From positions 20,422,579 to 20,486,578 of the forward strand of contig NC_049983.1 of NCBI RefSeq assembly GCF_000003815.2: a stretch of DNA of 64,000 nt, read 5' to 3'. This stretch comes from Branchiostoma floridae. Its lineage: Eukaryota > Chordata > Leptocardii > Amphioxiformes > Branchiostomatidae. Below, piece by piece: positions 49,381-60,532 of this stretch (its first letter is position 1; each line of letters starts with the position of its first letter). Made by a program: the position numbers and the translations under genes. The notes under the pieces were generated by a model. The model made no database searches. It saw only the letters and a list, made by a program, of their open reading frames with translations, and had not been told where the DNA came from.

Positions 49381-51393
49381 TCCGGAGGCCGACTAATCCT
49401 AGTTTTTGGAGTCCAACTCCTGAGCTAACCCACTTGCCAGTCCATTCTTGTTAGCCATAGTTCGCTTCCGACAGTCGCTACCTCGCCAAAAATCGTTACA
49501 AGACCCCAGGGTAGCTTGCCAGCTCCTAGACGCCTCCTCCTAAAAACCAGAATCTAAACTTTTCAAACAAATTATCTAAATCTCCGGAAGCCTGATCACT
49601 AATTTCCAATCACAACGTCGATGCAGTCAGAATAAAGGGGCGTGGTGTCTTCCTAGCTAGTTTGAGGATGCAAAAATCGACGACGCCATATTGTCCGAAC
49701 CTGTGACGTCAAACGGGAGTGAAGGGCGGACGTTTTTCCGATCATCTCCGGTCACTTGACAAAGGGTTATGATTCCCTGACAGTACATCGTGGCGCCCAC
49801 GACTTTCAAACTTTTAATGACAAGAAAAACTTTTACACAAGCATCGCAGAGTTATAGAGTGCGGATGTCCTTTTGTTGCAAGTTTTGTCTAATGTTAGTC
49901 AAGTGTGTGCTTTGTCGCCGGTGTTTTTCCCAACATAGACGATACACTGGTATAATGTAGAACATCAAGAGCTAAAGGGACGAGCGTTATGTATACGTAA
50001 CGTTATACGAAGACTTCTAAGTTCAAGTGCGGATTTGCTATGTTACTCACAAGAACAACACATGTTTGTGTAGACGCGCCTGTAACGTTAGGTCTTGACG
50101 TAATTATTCGAAATTGCTTTTTTGGGGGGGCTTGGAAATGTAAAGGAGACATGTTTCAATCTCCGGCGACGTGAAATTGAAATTGTAAGCGGGGGCGAGG
50201 TCTGGGAACTCCGCTGGACAATTCTGCTGATGCGTCTGGAGAAAGGTCATGTGGTGATTACGTGGCAGATAGCATCTTGGGATTTCAAATACAGACGGTA
50301 CAAAAATGTTTGCAATTAAGAAGTGCAAAGACGCTTGAGTAAGACGTAAATGTCATCCCCAATGTTTCAAAGGAGCAAATAGATGGCCTGTCCCTATTCT
50401 GGGATTAGTCTGCTGATCGGGTTAGCACGAAGAAAAGAGCCGACATATTCTTTCTGTAAACTCATTGGGGCTATCGCAGATTGCATCTTGACACGTGACA
50501 TTTGTAGCGTGTGTAGATTTTTTTCGATGTATCTGTTCCTTCAAGGATGTCAAAGCTTAGGTCTTACTCTCTTCGAGCTTCTTAAAGCTAAATGTACTAA
50601 AAGAGGTCAGAGTAAGACTAGTAGAACGAATAATGACACATACTACAGGATTAGCTTTGATCAGAAGAGTTTGACTCTCATTGATAGCTCCTCGGTACCA
50701 TGGAGAGACCCACGTGAACCATTACATTCAGCCCATATCTCCTTCAGACACAGCCCTTCCAAACATCCTGAATCTTAGATACCCTTAGTAGCTCGCACGT
50801 AAATATGTTTTAGATCAGGACCACAGACGCAAAAAGTTCTAATAATATGTCAGGGAAATTTAGAAAGAGACGCTGAATAAAAAAACTTTTTTTAGTCTTT
50901 GAAAGGAGTAAAAAAAGCTTTTTGTGCTGTCACTGAAAAGAGAAAGAACTCAATGTTCTAAATGTAGATGTACCATTCATCAACACAGATAGAATATGAC
51001 AAGAGCGATACTGTTGATCTAAGAAACCCTGCTGTAAATGACATATTTTCGAGCAGTTATTTTGGATATGTTGACGTAGGCGTTTCATCAACGACGTTAC
51101 ATGTAAGGAATTCCAAGAAGCTGTAAATCTGTCTTGTAAATCTCCGGTCACGTGGTATTTCTTACGTACGATAGGGCCTTTGAAGTAAAGAATTTCATTT
51201 ATACATCCGCATGTTGTAAACAGGGTCTAGGGCATAGAGTATACTGGATGGAACCGGTGAGGATAAATGCTAACAAAATAACAAGAAGGCTTACATGTAC
51301 TTACTACAATTATCTTTCTTAGTGGCAAGCTTTCTCAGGCGCACGACTTTTGGGCGTTTTCGCTCGTTTCATTCTCTATGCAGACTAAATTAT
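49381..51393. other. Intergenic DNA, no supported gene
   Basis: A 131-codon frame at 50383-50778 (+) shows no family motif, splice signals or codon bias, and I do not call it. No repeats with clear ends are seen. Confidence 0.4.
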
Positions 51394-51402
51394 ACAGCAC
51401 AG

Positions 51403-51472
51403 TAGTCTCCAAGCAGAGGTTGGTGTGTACTGTGTGAGTACGATTTTTTCCAACGACCTCTACTTGGAAAGT
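51403..51472. mobile_element. TACTCTCC-family foldback MITE, 70 bp
   Basis: The left end TAGTCTCCAAGCAGAGGTTG and right end CAACGACCTCTACTTGGAAAGT are inverted repeats of the same family as 20648-20951. The flanks ACAGCACAG (51394-51402) and ACAACACAG (51473-51481) match at 8 of 9 positions, consistent with an aged 9-bp target duplication. Confidence 0.8.
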
Positions 51473-51481
51473 ACAACACAG

Positions 51482-52547
51482 AGCATGGTTAGGCTGGCCG
51501 GTTGTCTGTGAAAACGAAAGAATAGAATATGTTTACGTAAAATGTACGCAAATAATGACCACGACTATTCACTGTGTAGTTTGATGTCTTTTACTGTTCC
51601 TTCCCGAAAGCTGCCCGGTCTGGTCCGGTTTGGAAATGTGACGGAGGCATTACAGGGACAGCTAAACACGTTCAATACTAGTAATCATTTTACATGTGGA
51701 GAGAGCTTGCGTTGAGGAGTGGATGGGTGAATACGTGGCCTATATGGCAACATTAGGAACGGTTCAATGCATGGTAGTTTTGGCTTGTTCCGGTGACCGT
51801 GACAGGTTTCTTTGGTTAGGTGGTCTTTACCTTTAGATCATGCTGCACTCCCTCGGAGAGACAAGCACATGGAATGACTTACAGGACGATCTGTCGGTGA
51901 TTTGGATTAGTTTGAGTCCCTCGTTAATGACAGGATGTTGTCTGCCTCTCGACTAAAGAGCTTTTTACAGACGTCATAGAACGTCATTGTCTGAATCTAG
52001 TCCCAGCCGGTATTCTCAAGTTTCTATTGGTTCCTGGGGATGTCAAACCACGTAGCTAGATTGGTCTTCAGAGACATAACATTTCTACCTAGACAATGGC
52101 AAACGGAAACAAATAAGCATTTAGATGATCCACAGCTATTGGGGGAGGAGACGATGACTGTTCTGGAAGTGAAGTGCAATAACAGTGGAAACGTGGAAAG
52201 CCGATCAGCACCAAGGGCAGCATACAGTGTTTTTGTTCTGTTCACCTTGTAGTGCGTAGTGACATATTGGTCCGCAAGTTTCCTGAGATTTTCTGCAGCA
52301 AGTTTACTTTTACAGGGAAAATTTGCTAACCCTTCTCCACATTAACGTATTTTAGACTCACCCTCGGACGTAGGAACTCCATTTTACCCGTATTTTAATA
52401 AAAGACAATGTTTAGGCGAATTGCTCGAAGGCTATGCTATATAGGTACTCAAAAAAGTTGAAGAGACCAGAAGATAGCGGCGTGGATTTGGTAACTGGAA
52501 AAAGACGAACAGCCACGAAGAATAGTATAACATATGACTGCTCTGGT
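51482..52547. other. Intergenic DNA, nothing recognised
   Basis: No gene is supported. Short frames overlap on both strands (for example 52024-52252). Confidence 0.4.
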
Positions 52548-52639
52548 CTAAATGCTCGCTTCAGATTTCGACTTGTCAGATTTGACTCCTTCTGAAACAG
52601 TATCAGTGGAAGAAGAAAAATCCCGTCTGTTACGTATAA

Positions 52640-52920
52640 GTTCTGCTTTGTTCGAAGGTGAATATTTTGCTTTTTGTCTGTAAACATGAAGGAATGAGGA
52701 TGATTTCGATGGTATCTTTAAAGTGTTGCATCCTCTTGTGATCGTATAAGGGACAGTTCGAAATAAAGTGTGTTTTATCATTCTTAATTTCAAGAAACGT
52801 TCTTGGGACTCCTGTTGGAGTCTTTCCTATGAAACTTGTTTTATGCGGCATAATTTCTTCTTTCATCCACCCACCACCCGTTTGATTTGTGTAATTGGAT
52901 TTGTTGACGTGCCCAAACAA
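52640..52920 (-). mobile_element. Decayed LINE C-terminal fragment
   Basis: On the minus strand a frame reads FLEIKNDKTHFISNCPLYDH, which fits the end of the zinc-finger-like motif (H-X4-C followed by PLY) found near the C-terminus of many non-LTR retrotransposon polyproteins. The preceding GKTPTGVP fits the usual lead-in. The expected CxxC pair is lost and the frame breaks downstream, so it is a pseudogenised scrap. Confidence 0.45.
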
Positions 52921-54012
52921 GTATCAGACAATAGACCCTAGAGGAATATCGAGATAACCACTTTGAAAACTTAATAAAGGGTAATATGCGGGGGCGTCGA
53001 AGACCGGAATATCATGGCTTGCTGATTTTCTGGAGCAGAAGGGGCTGGAAACAGAATAGACTTAAATGTATAGAAAGCATGTATTTCCCTCCCTCAGTAG
53101 CCCCAGACAATACAAGGCTCTTATGGCCCTGAAACGTCTGTCTTTCGGCCTCTGTGAATATTTTGATGTAATATTTTCACGTCAAATGTAGAAATATGAT
53201 TTGATTTCATATGCGTTTATTAAAAATAGACCTTTCAATATAACGCATGTGCACCTCTATCACGTTTTGAAGTCCTAATGTAAAAGAAATGGTCTGCTTT
53301 CTCAGTGTGAATTATTCCAAACACACGTGCACAATTTAAAATCGATTGAAGTCCAAAATAAGCCAGACATTCTCTGGCATTTTAGCACACGCCTGTCAGC
53401 GTATACTAACACTCCTTTTTTACAGGGCCAGGACGATATAGTTCTCTTTTACAGTGTGCTAGTTTCATCTAGATAGGCATCAGTCAATTGTCATCAGTCC
53501 ATTCAAAGGTTTTCAAATATTTGTCGTAATTCTTAAAATTTTTAATTAAAGAACATTAAAGTCACAACAGTTTTAAGTTGTTATGAAAATGAAACGAAAA
53601 TATAAATATAGATATATTGGCAATATTTTGATATTTTGGAATATTGCGAAAGAAATATTTACGAACATATGCAATATTTTCCAGATTTGGGTTATTGCAT
53701 CCATAAAGGTAGGTGATACTCCGGCCCTACTGTATGCTACTGTACATTATTAGATTTCACTGCTGGACACTGGATCATTTTGGTAACTAGAAATAGTCTC
53801 TAATTTATAAATGAACTCATGAAAAGTTTGTGAACGTATGGTACGGCAATACTCGTGCCATCAATCATGATGTGTTGTTTGTGGAGTTGTCTGGGGTCGT
53901 AGATAACGCGACATGTGGTTCACCTGTCACGTTGCGCGAGATGTTAGAAACGTGCGAGAGGGAGACAATGTAGATGAGCTTGAGAACACCTACGACTGTT
54001 TGTTCCAGTTCG
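52921..54012. other. Intergenic DNA, nothing recognised
   Basis: AT-rich sequence with ATATTTTG/CAATATT runs at 53600-53700. No gene is seen. Confidence 0.4.
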
Positions 54013-54026
54013 GTCGCCATGGCAAC
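54013..54026 (+). promoter_or_regulatory. X-box-like (RFX) motif
   Basis: GTCGCCATGGCAAC fits the X-box pattern GTHNYYATRRNAAC throughout and has the strongly palindromic GCCATGGC core. No adjacent gene start is recognised, and the assembly gap at 54371 may hide one. Confidence 0.35.
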
Positions 54027-54370
54027 GAAACAACAAGACAATACGTGTTTCTCTTTGATTCTTGGTCTGATAATGTTACTAATTAGTAACGATGGATGAC
54101 TAGTAACATGAATGAATCACAAACGCAAATAACCCACGCATGAACTTTCCTTACCCTGAGATCTATTTAGAATCTGTACCATGGGGCTAATTTACAGGAC
54201 TAATTAACCAATCCATACGGCTTGAGTCTTTGACCAATGAAACTAACGAGCTCTTCACGCACCGATTTTCATAGATGTCCAGACACGCTCCGTACAGCAA
54301 TGACTTGATGGGTGCAAAGCGAATCGAGGTGCACGTATGGTGTAAAAGGATGACATGATGGCGATTTGAT

Positions 54371-54470
54371 NNNNNNNNNNNNNNNNNNNNNNNNNNNNNN
54401 NNNNNNNNNNNNNNNNNNNNNNNNNNNNNNNNNNNNNNNNNNNNNNNNNNNNNNNNNNNNNNNNNNNNNN
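54371..54470. other. Assembly gap, 100 N
   Basis: A run of exactly 100 N, probably a placeholder of unknown true size. Confidence 1.
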
Positions 54471-54790
54471 TAGCTGGAGAGGGATCCTCAGTCGACATGA
54501 GCCAATTCGTTACTAGTTGATGGTCCGTTGCCCTCACAGAACTGTGACAAAAGCAAATTTTATATAAGTTGCCATCATTTACAGAGGTAATTCTGAAAGA
54601 AATGCGCATCACGAATTACAGAATGATTAGATTTTCTCATCACGCCTGCAATGGGTACACGCGTTTCAAGAACCAGACTCAAGCAAGCTCCCTCAGTGAC
54701 CGTAAAGCAACAAAGATAGAAAAGTGGCAAAGAATGCGAATGATTTGCAAGAGAAGTTAGCTGGTCATAGCGGTAAAGCTTGCCATTACG

Positions 54791-54870
54791 TACTCTCCAA
54801 GTAGAGGTTGGTGGGGAAGATTGTGGTCTGTTTTATCATATGCCCCACCAACTTCTTCTGCTTTACTTAG
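54791..54870. mobile_element. Probable degenerate TACTCTCC-family MITE
   Basis: The left end TACTCTCCAAGTAGAGGTTG is clear. The inner arm GGTGGGG pairs with CCCCACC. The right end (AACTTCTTCTGCTTTACTTA) is diverged and the target duplication is not visible. Confidence 0.6.
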
Positions 54871-56039
54871 TCATACCGCTACAAAAGATGGTAAGTTGAT
54901 CTGAAACTTAAAGAGTAGTACGACTGCTGTGGTCATGGGTCGTGAGTGAGTGAGTGCTTTGATACAGCTATCTTACGAAAACCTTAGTCTCCGCTACAAC
55001 TTTAGCAGAATTGGACCCTATGGTCATACGTCTTAGGCTATAGGAAATATGTGAACTAAGTCAATTGTTTTCGTCTTAACAGTAAAGCATACATTATGAC
55101 GGAGTCAACCTGCATTTGTGTCATCGATGGTATGTAAAACATAAGAGGTTATTGCTCCCACTCGAAATGAAAACTTATAAGTACTGGCTATTTCCTGAGT
55201 GCAATTATAAGCACCCAGGAAGCTATGATCTGATACGGAAGTAGCTCTTGGCGGAGACCGGTAAAAGGTTCATCTTGTATATCACCTACATTTGTAATTT
55301 CATGAAGCACACTCGTACTTTTATCTCCGGAACCAGCTCTTCAGTGGTGCGCAGTGATTTCCCGCCAGCACAGATCCACAGAGAGATGTAGAGATGGCCC
55401 TGACGCAGTAAACGTGACAACGTTCGTGAGAACACCCACTCACACCTCTGGTGCACCTGCCAATGAGGTTAATTACTTTTCCTCTGAGTACACATTTCAC
55501 GTGCTCACCCCTTTCACTTTAGAACCTCACTTTCACCTGCCGCCCATACCCATCACATTTTCTTGGAAAATGGAAAGATACGAGCCCACTGCGGTAGGTT
55601 TTTCCAGGAACATGGTAATTGGTGATGTTGCTAGTGTTACGCTGCGTCTGTAGAGATAAAAGCTAAAACGCATAACGGGCTCCGCGCCAGTGCTCTGGTA
55701 CCGCCGTTTTTTTTAAGGAGCTGATTCCGTGTGTTTCCGTGTTTCGATAGGTCCTGATGGCAGATGGCTTTTGACGCCAGGACAAGGTGGGACAAATTTG
55801 AGCCCACTAGGAACTGTAGGATATGTTATTCATGACAGATAGAACATAAACAGATACCAAAGATGCAAATGAGGAATTGGTTTGCATAATGGCAAAACTA
55901 CTTCATGATAAATGATGAGAACTTCATACTTGTGACGTGTATTAGTTATTTGAAAGTGAACATCACCATGCATGAACAGACAAGGACAATGTGACACTGC
56001 ACTCAAGTTAGTAATAAAATAACTTACATTACCATTTCC
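54871..56039. other. Intergenic DNA, nothing recognised
   Basis: A 99-codon frame at 55354-55653 (+) shows no family features. No repeat ends are seen. Confidence 0.4.
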
Positions 56040-56458
56040 ACATACACAGTACAGACAGAAGGTAAAGGTAGTCTTTTCTTTTACCTCCGCGACCGAAGTC
56101 AGGTACCCATTTTTACACATGGGTGAAGTGAGGAAGGTAGTGGAAAGTGCCTTTCCTAAGGGCACAACGTCGGGGGCACGGCGAGTACGAACTCGGGACC
56201 TTTATTGATTCCGAGCCGAACGCTCTACCAGTTACTACTCTCCAAGCAGAGGTTAGGCTCTTGCTGTTTTTTTAACGTTTTTTTAGTCGTTTTTATCGGG
56301 CTTGTTTATATCTTGCTGTGTCAAAACCTTCGGCTGGCGTACTTCAAGAAAAATGACAAAAGAGAAACCCCGATAAAAACGACTAAAAAACGTTAAAAAA
56401 AAAACAGCCGGTGCCTAACCTCTGCTTGGAGAGTACCAGTTACGCCACACACGACAAA
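56040..56458 (-). mobile_element. tRNA-derived SINE with conserved core, interrupted by a foldback MITE
   Basis: On the minus strand the head reads GTGGCGTAACTGGTAGAGCG (A box) and then CCCGAGTTCGTACTCG (B box), as in a tRNA. It is followed by the core TTGTGCCCTTAGGAAAGGCA ... CACTTCACCCATGTGTAAAA ... GGGTACCTGACTTCGGTCGC. This core resembles a widespread invertebrate SINE domain (possibly Nin-DC), from memory. The insertion at 56236-56434 splits the A-box region. The 3' limit is approximate. Confidence 0.75.
56236..56434. mobile_element. TACTCTCC-family foldback MITE, 199 bp, inside a SINE
   Basis: The ends TACTCTCCAAGCAGAGGTTA and TAACCTCTGCTTGGAGAGT are inverted, flanked by perfect 9-bp copies of ACCAGTTAC (56227-56235 and 56435-56443). 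The inner arms AACGTTTTTTTAGTCGTTTT and its complement extend the palindrome on both sides of a roughly 70-nt centre. No coding sequence. Because the duplication is SINE sequence, this insertion is younger than the SINE. Confidence 0.92.
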
Positions 56459-56794
56459 TATATTTCATGGGGGTATGAGGTCGCCGGACTCTAGTTTTTT
56501 TTTTTTTTAAATGGCTCGCCCACATTTCGGTAGAGGTATCTTGTAAGATGTCGCCGATAATTAGACAAGTTTCAGGTAGCAAAGATGAAAGGGTCCCACG
56601 AGATGGCAATGTAACGTCTTTCATCATGGCTTGTCTCCGGATACAGCTAAGAACGCTCTCAAAAGCTTGGCGAACTGAATCCATTTCTACAAATGAAGAT
56701 GCATCATTACAAGCTGAACAGATGTGTATCTATATTTTCAACAAGATTTTCAACTTGCACACAAGCGGCCTAAAACATCAGTGTGTCAAAGTTT

Positions 56795-57600
56795 ATATAT
56801 ATATATATATATATAGAAGAACTTTATTGCGCAACAATTGTAACAGTTACAATGTATGGCAATATGAACAACTATATACTAATACAAATAACTAACAACT
56901 AATGTAATGTAATATAACAGTATAAACAATCTAGTGAGTATCATAAAGCATTATCTCGTTTTTGCAATGAGTTGTAAATAAATTGGCCAACGTAGGCAGA
57001 TATATGAACAGGACATGATAATATCAAATGGAATACCTCTGACCTAGCAGGTGGCAGTACAATTTCGGACTTACATACAATATTTTGAAATAACTTTTGA
57101 CGGTCTTCTTCATAAGTCGGACAATCCATTACAAAATGAAATTCATTTTCTATGTCATTATGGCATGTGGGACAAAGTCTCTCATTGGCTGGTATGTTGT
57201 AGTGTCGGCCCTTTTCAATTTGTAAGGTGTGTGCACTAATCCTTAGTCTCGTTAGGTCATTTCTAAACAATTTGTTTTGAACAGATGAAAGATATTTTTC
57301 GAAACAGAATTCTTTTTTGATTTTACAATAAGTACTGAGTTTGTCAAAACTTCTTAATTCTTGTCTCCAACCAGAGAGAAACGTGTCTTGCAGACGGTTC
57401 TTAAATATATTTCCAAAACGGTTGGCATTAACAGCAGGATTAAGCATGGTGTAAAAAGGTGGTTTGTACATGCGCTTTCCAGACCGTTGAAACTTTATAC
57501 AGCTATGGTCCATTGTATTCAAGATGTGTGGTTTATGATCTAATTGGAAGATTTTGTCGGTGTGGCGGTGGAAGGTGCATTGTGGAACCAGAAAAAAACC
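56795..57600 (-). mobile_element. 5'-truncated LINE (non-LTR retrotransposon), C-terminal part of ORF2
   Basis: An open frame of at least 193 residues ends at 56941. It reads through NKLFRNDLTRLRISAHTLQI, then ERLCPTCHNDIENEFHFVMD-C, a C-X2-C-X8-H-X4-C motif typical of the C-terminus of many LINE polyproteins after the reverse transcriptase. The frame stays open upstream of 57522 to about 57600, where the LINE-like sequence fades. The 3' UTR ends at about 56815 next to a (TA)n tail (56795-56814). No reverse-transcriptase or endonuclease domain is left, so the copy is dead. The intact frame suggests it is fairly young. Confidence 0.85.
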
Positions 57601-59659
57601 CGAGATGGAGATTCGCGCTGCCGTTGTATGAGCACACCGGGTGGGTAATTACCTTGTTAATACCTCACAGGGTTTTCCGCAGTATCCGGACTCCTAGAGG
57701 TCGCCAGGAAGCGGTCTGATCAGATTTAGCTCATCCATCCTCATGCCGGATGAAGACAGTATGAGCGGATGTGGAAACTAGGGCGCTCTAGCGCGCGTGC
57801 TACAGCAAGATATTCAGACTTTTTGTTTTTAAATTTCTTGTTTCATTCATTTACAATATTGCGAATTTTTCCCTACTTCTGTGTTTTCATCCTCTGTAAG
57901 CCTGCAGGACAATCTTTGAAACGGGGTCAAACGACCATTCCAACCCTGCCAGCCTCCGGTTACGCCATCTTCCACCTCACATCCTGTCACTCTACAATAT
58001 TCATAAAAAAAACTTTTCAAAAAAGCTATGGGCACACAAAGATACAAACAGACTAAAGAGAATACCTTCGTTTTCACCTAGGGAATGACTGGGTGTTGAT
58101 AATAGCAAAGCAAATGTTTGCGGTATACGCTTTACAGTTGGTCTTATAGCATATTGCAGTGCTGAGTATTCCTCTCGCCTCGCTTCCTACCAAACGCACT
58201 AGTGAGCACAAAGACAAAGTCCGGCAGTTACGGTCTTCTACCTTTGACTTTTCGAATTGCAAAGGGAAAGTACAATGCGGACACTAGGCAGCTAGCAAGC
58301 TGATATTGTGACCACGTACTTATATTTATATATACAGTACAAAAAAAAAGGAACAAGCGTCAGTGCAACATCTGCTGGAAGATTATCTCGTTTATACTCC
58401 CCCACGAGGCAAGGCAATGTTTAAAAACACTTGAAAAGCGCACAGAAAATGAACACCTGACACACACACAACAGATGTTGTATACCCGTGCGTAAAGGTT
58501 ATTGCTGCTTGAAGGTTTGAAAGAGGCAATGATGAAAGCGCTTCCTGAGTCCGGATATCTGCGGTGACGTTTGATTGCCTCCCTCGTGAGCTCATTATGG
58601 AACTGCAAACGCAAATTGCTGTCCTAGGCGAGCAATCATCTCGGCGCAGATGCGAGGCTTCCAGTGTTTTCTACGGTTTAGATTCTATCTCCGCCAAAAG
58701 GTTGATGTGATGTGTTTCTGGTAACACTTGTAACTGTTTTTGTGGATAAAGAGCATATAAGCTATGGATCAATTGTCATGGCATTTCTATGGCATTGAAC
58801 TATATATAATTGAAGACATTAGATTTGGGCCCCCTGGCGGCTTTTCTTGGCGTTGGTATCTCCTAGTCTGGACAGGCTATGGTCACGCTTTGGGTTGTAG
58901 CCGCCGTTGGGCTCTAAAAGACATAAGTGACATAAGAATATGCTGTTCATGTGTATTTCTATCACTGTACTTGGCTCTCGCGATCCTATATGGAAAGAGT
59001 AAATTAAGGCTCAATATTTAAAATCAGAATACCAAATCATGAAACACTTCGGAAACAAAAATCTAGAATGGGGTTATCACAAGTTATTCTACACTTGCAA
59101 GCTGTGATGAAAGTTGTTTTAAGACGCCTGATACTTTATGAAAGACGTTTTGATGTCCGAACCTGATGTCATTCCGCTTTTACGAAAACAGCCTGCTAAC
59201 ATTTTAAAAGACGGCGTTGAATCGTGGGCGTTTGTGTTCTCTCCTAGATGACGCTGCCTTTATGCGGAGGCGTAGCTATCAAATGGAGATGAAGGAGGTT
59301 GCGGAAATTGACAAAAGTCCTTTTCATCATTCGTAGCCCAGATGTACCGGATATTACTGCCCAATACCGAGGGGAAGGGGAAGAAGTTTTCTTTCTGTCC
59401 ACACGTGAAGTCGGCGTAGCGATAGACCTGATAACGTCAGGGGAGTGAAGGACACCAAACTTTGACGGTAATCGGCCCACTTTTATTAAAATGTCCCATT
59501 CTTTTTGTAAATTGGGAAGAAGTGGGTATTTTTGAAGTGCACTCTCCAAATGTTTGTAGTAGTGTACACGTTTTTTCTGTGACGTCTGTGCGTCTTTCTA
59601 GTATAATATAGTTTTCCCGCCTCGACCCTACCGTAGAAAATGCACTGAAAACAACCGAA
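57601..59659. other. Intergenic DNA, no supported gene
   Basis: Short frames only. No repeat ends are recognised. The frame at 59244-59549 (-) lacks family features. Confidence 0.4.
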
Positions 59660-60075
59660 ATGGACCGAATCTTTATTTATTCATTTACTTAGAGTTCACC
59701 GCAAAACAAGGTTCGTTGAGCCACTCAAGCGTTTTAAGTTACATTGCTGTATTGTGAAGAGATAGAGATGTCTGTTGACCCTTAATTTAAACAGTTTCAG
59801 ATTGTACCCCGTGGGGAAGCAAGTCCGTGGAAGTTTATTCCATAGCGATGTTGTTCTAGGAAAAAAGCTCTGAGCGTGGAACTTCCTCCTGTTATGAGGA
59901 TTGTGGAGGAAAAAAGGAGGATTTGCTTCCGTGGAAGTGGCTAAACGGGTTCTTGCAGTGAAGTTTCGTATTGGAGGCACAAGTTCTGCCGAGCATTTAC
60001 CATGGAAGTACCGATAGAAAAGTGCTAGGCTAGCCTTTGACTTTTTGAGTCAAGAGCTGTAGTGTGGCGAACACG
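59660..60075 (-). mobile_element. 5'-truncated LINE, extreme C-terminus of ORF2
   Basis: The minus-strand frame contains FYRYFHGKCSAELVPPIRNF followed by RTRLATS and SFFPRTTSLWNKLPRTCFP, ending near FKLRVNRHLYLF. This is the usual C-terminal signature of many invertebrate LINE polyproteins (small fold with FFPR..LWN.LP). An in-frame stop occurs upstream near 60047, and a tail of AATG/AATA units lies at about 59670-59690. It is a different lineage from the copy at 57.2 kb, since it lacks the zinc-finger-like motif. Confidence 0.75.
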
Positions 60076-60466
60076 TCGCTGCCAACAATGTATTTTATAC
60101 CTATTTATACCAGTTGTCGACGGTTTGTTTCCGTCGGTTTTAGTTGTTTTCAAGTTATTTTCGGTAGTTAGTTCTGCTCTCTAGCTCCTCCTCCCCCACA
60201 CTCACCACTAAAAAGACCATTCATCAAGCTTTGTTGAAAGTACGAGCAATCTATTTTACTCAGATAACTAGACGAAAGCTGCGGTTCCATGTTGCTAAAG
60301 CCATCCAAATGTAGGCGCGGATCCCTGACCACTTCCCAACTGGGATGTCATCCACTGGCGGCTGTTGAATGTTATCTATGTACCACAAGACAGCCCTGGT
60401 TCTTACAAAACACGTACTTCGGTCATTCACCCCTCTACTACGACTACGAAGGAAGTCACGGCGGAT

Positions 60467-60532
60467 GCGCTTTGTGTTATTAACAAGCAAATGATAAGTG
60501 CGCTTTGTGTTATTAACAAGCAAATGATAAGT
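60467..60532 (+). repeat. Perfect 33-bp tandem duplication
   Basis: The unit starts GCGCTTTGTGTTATTAACAA and runs to GATAAGT, present twice without a single difference. This indicates a recent duplication, or an assembly slip. Confidence 0.9.

Noticed and set aside
50383-50778. 131-codon open frame on the plus strand.
   Set aside because: No family motif, no codon-use contrast with its surroundings and no splice or poly(A) context. It is within the length expected by chance in 64 kb.
56170-56230. tRNA gene on the minus strand.
   Set aside because: A and B boxes are present but the acceptor stem does not close and the sequence runs into a SINE core, so it is a SINE head.
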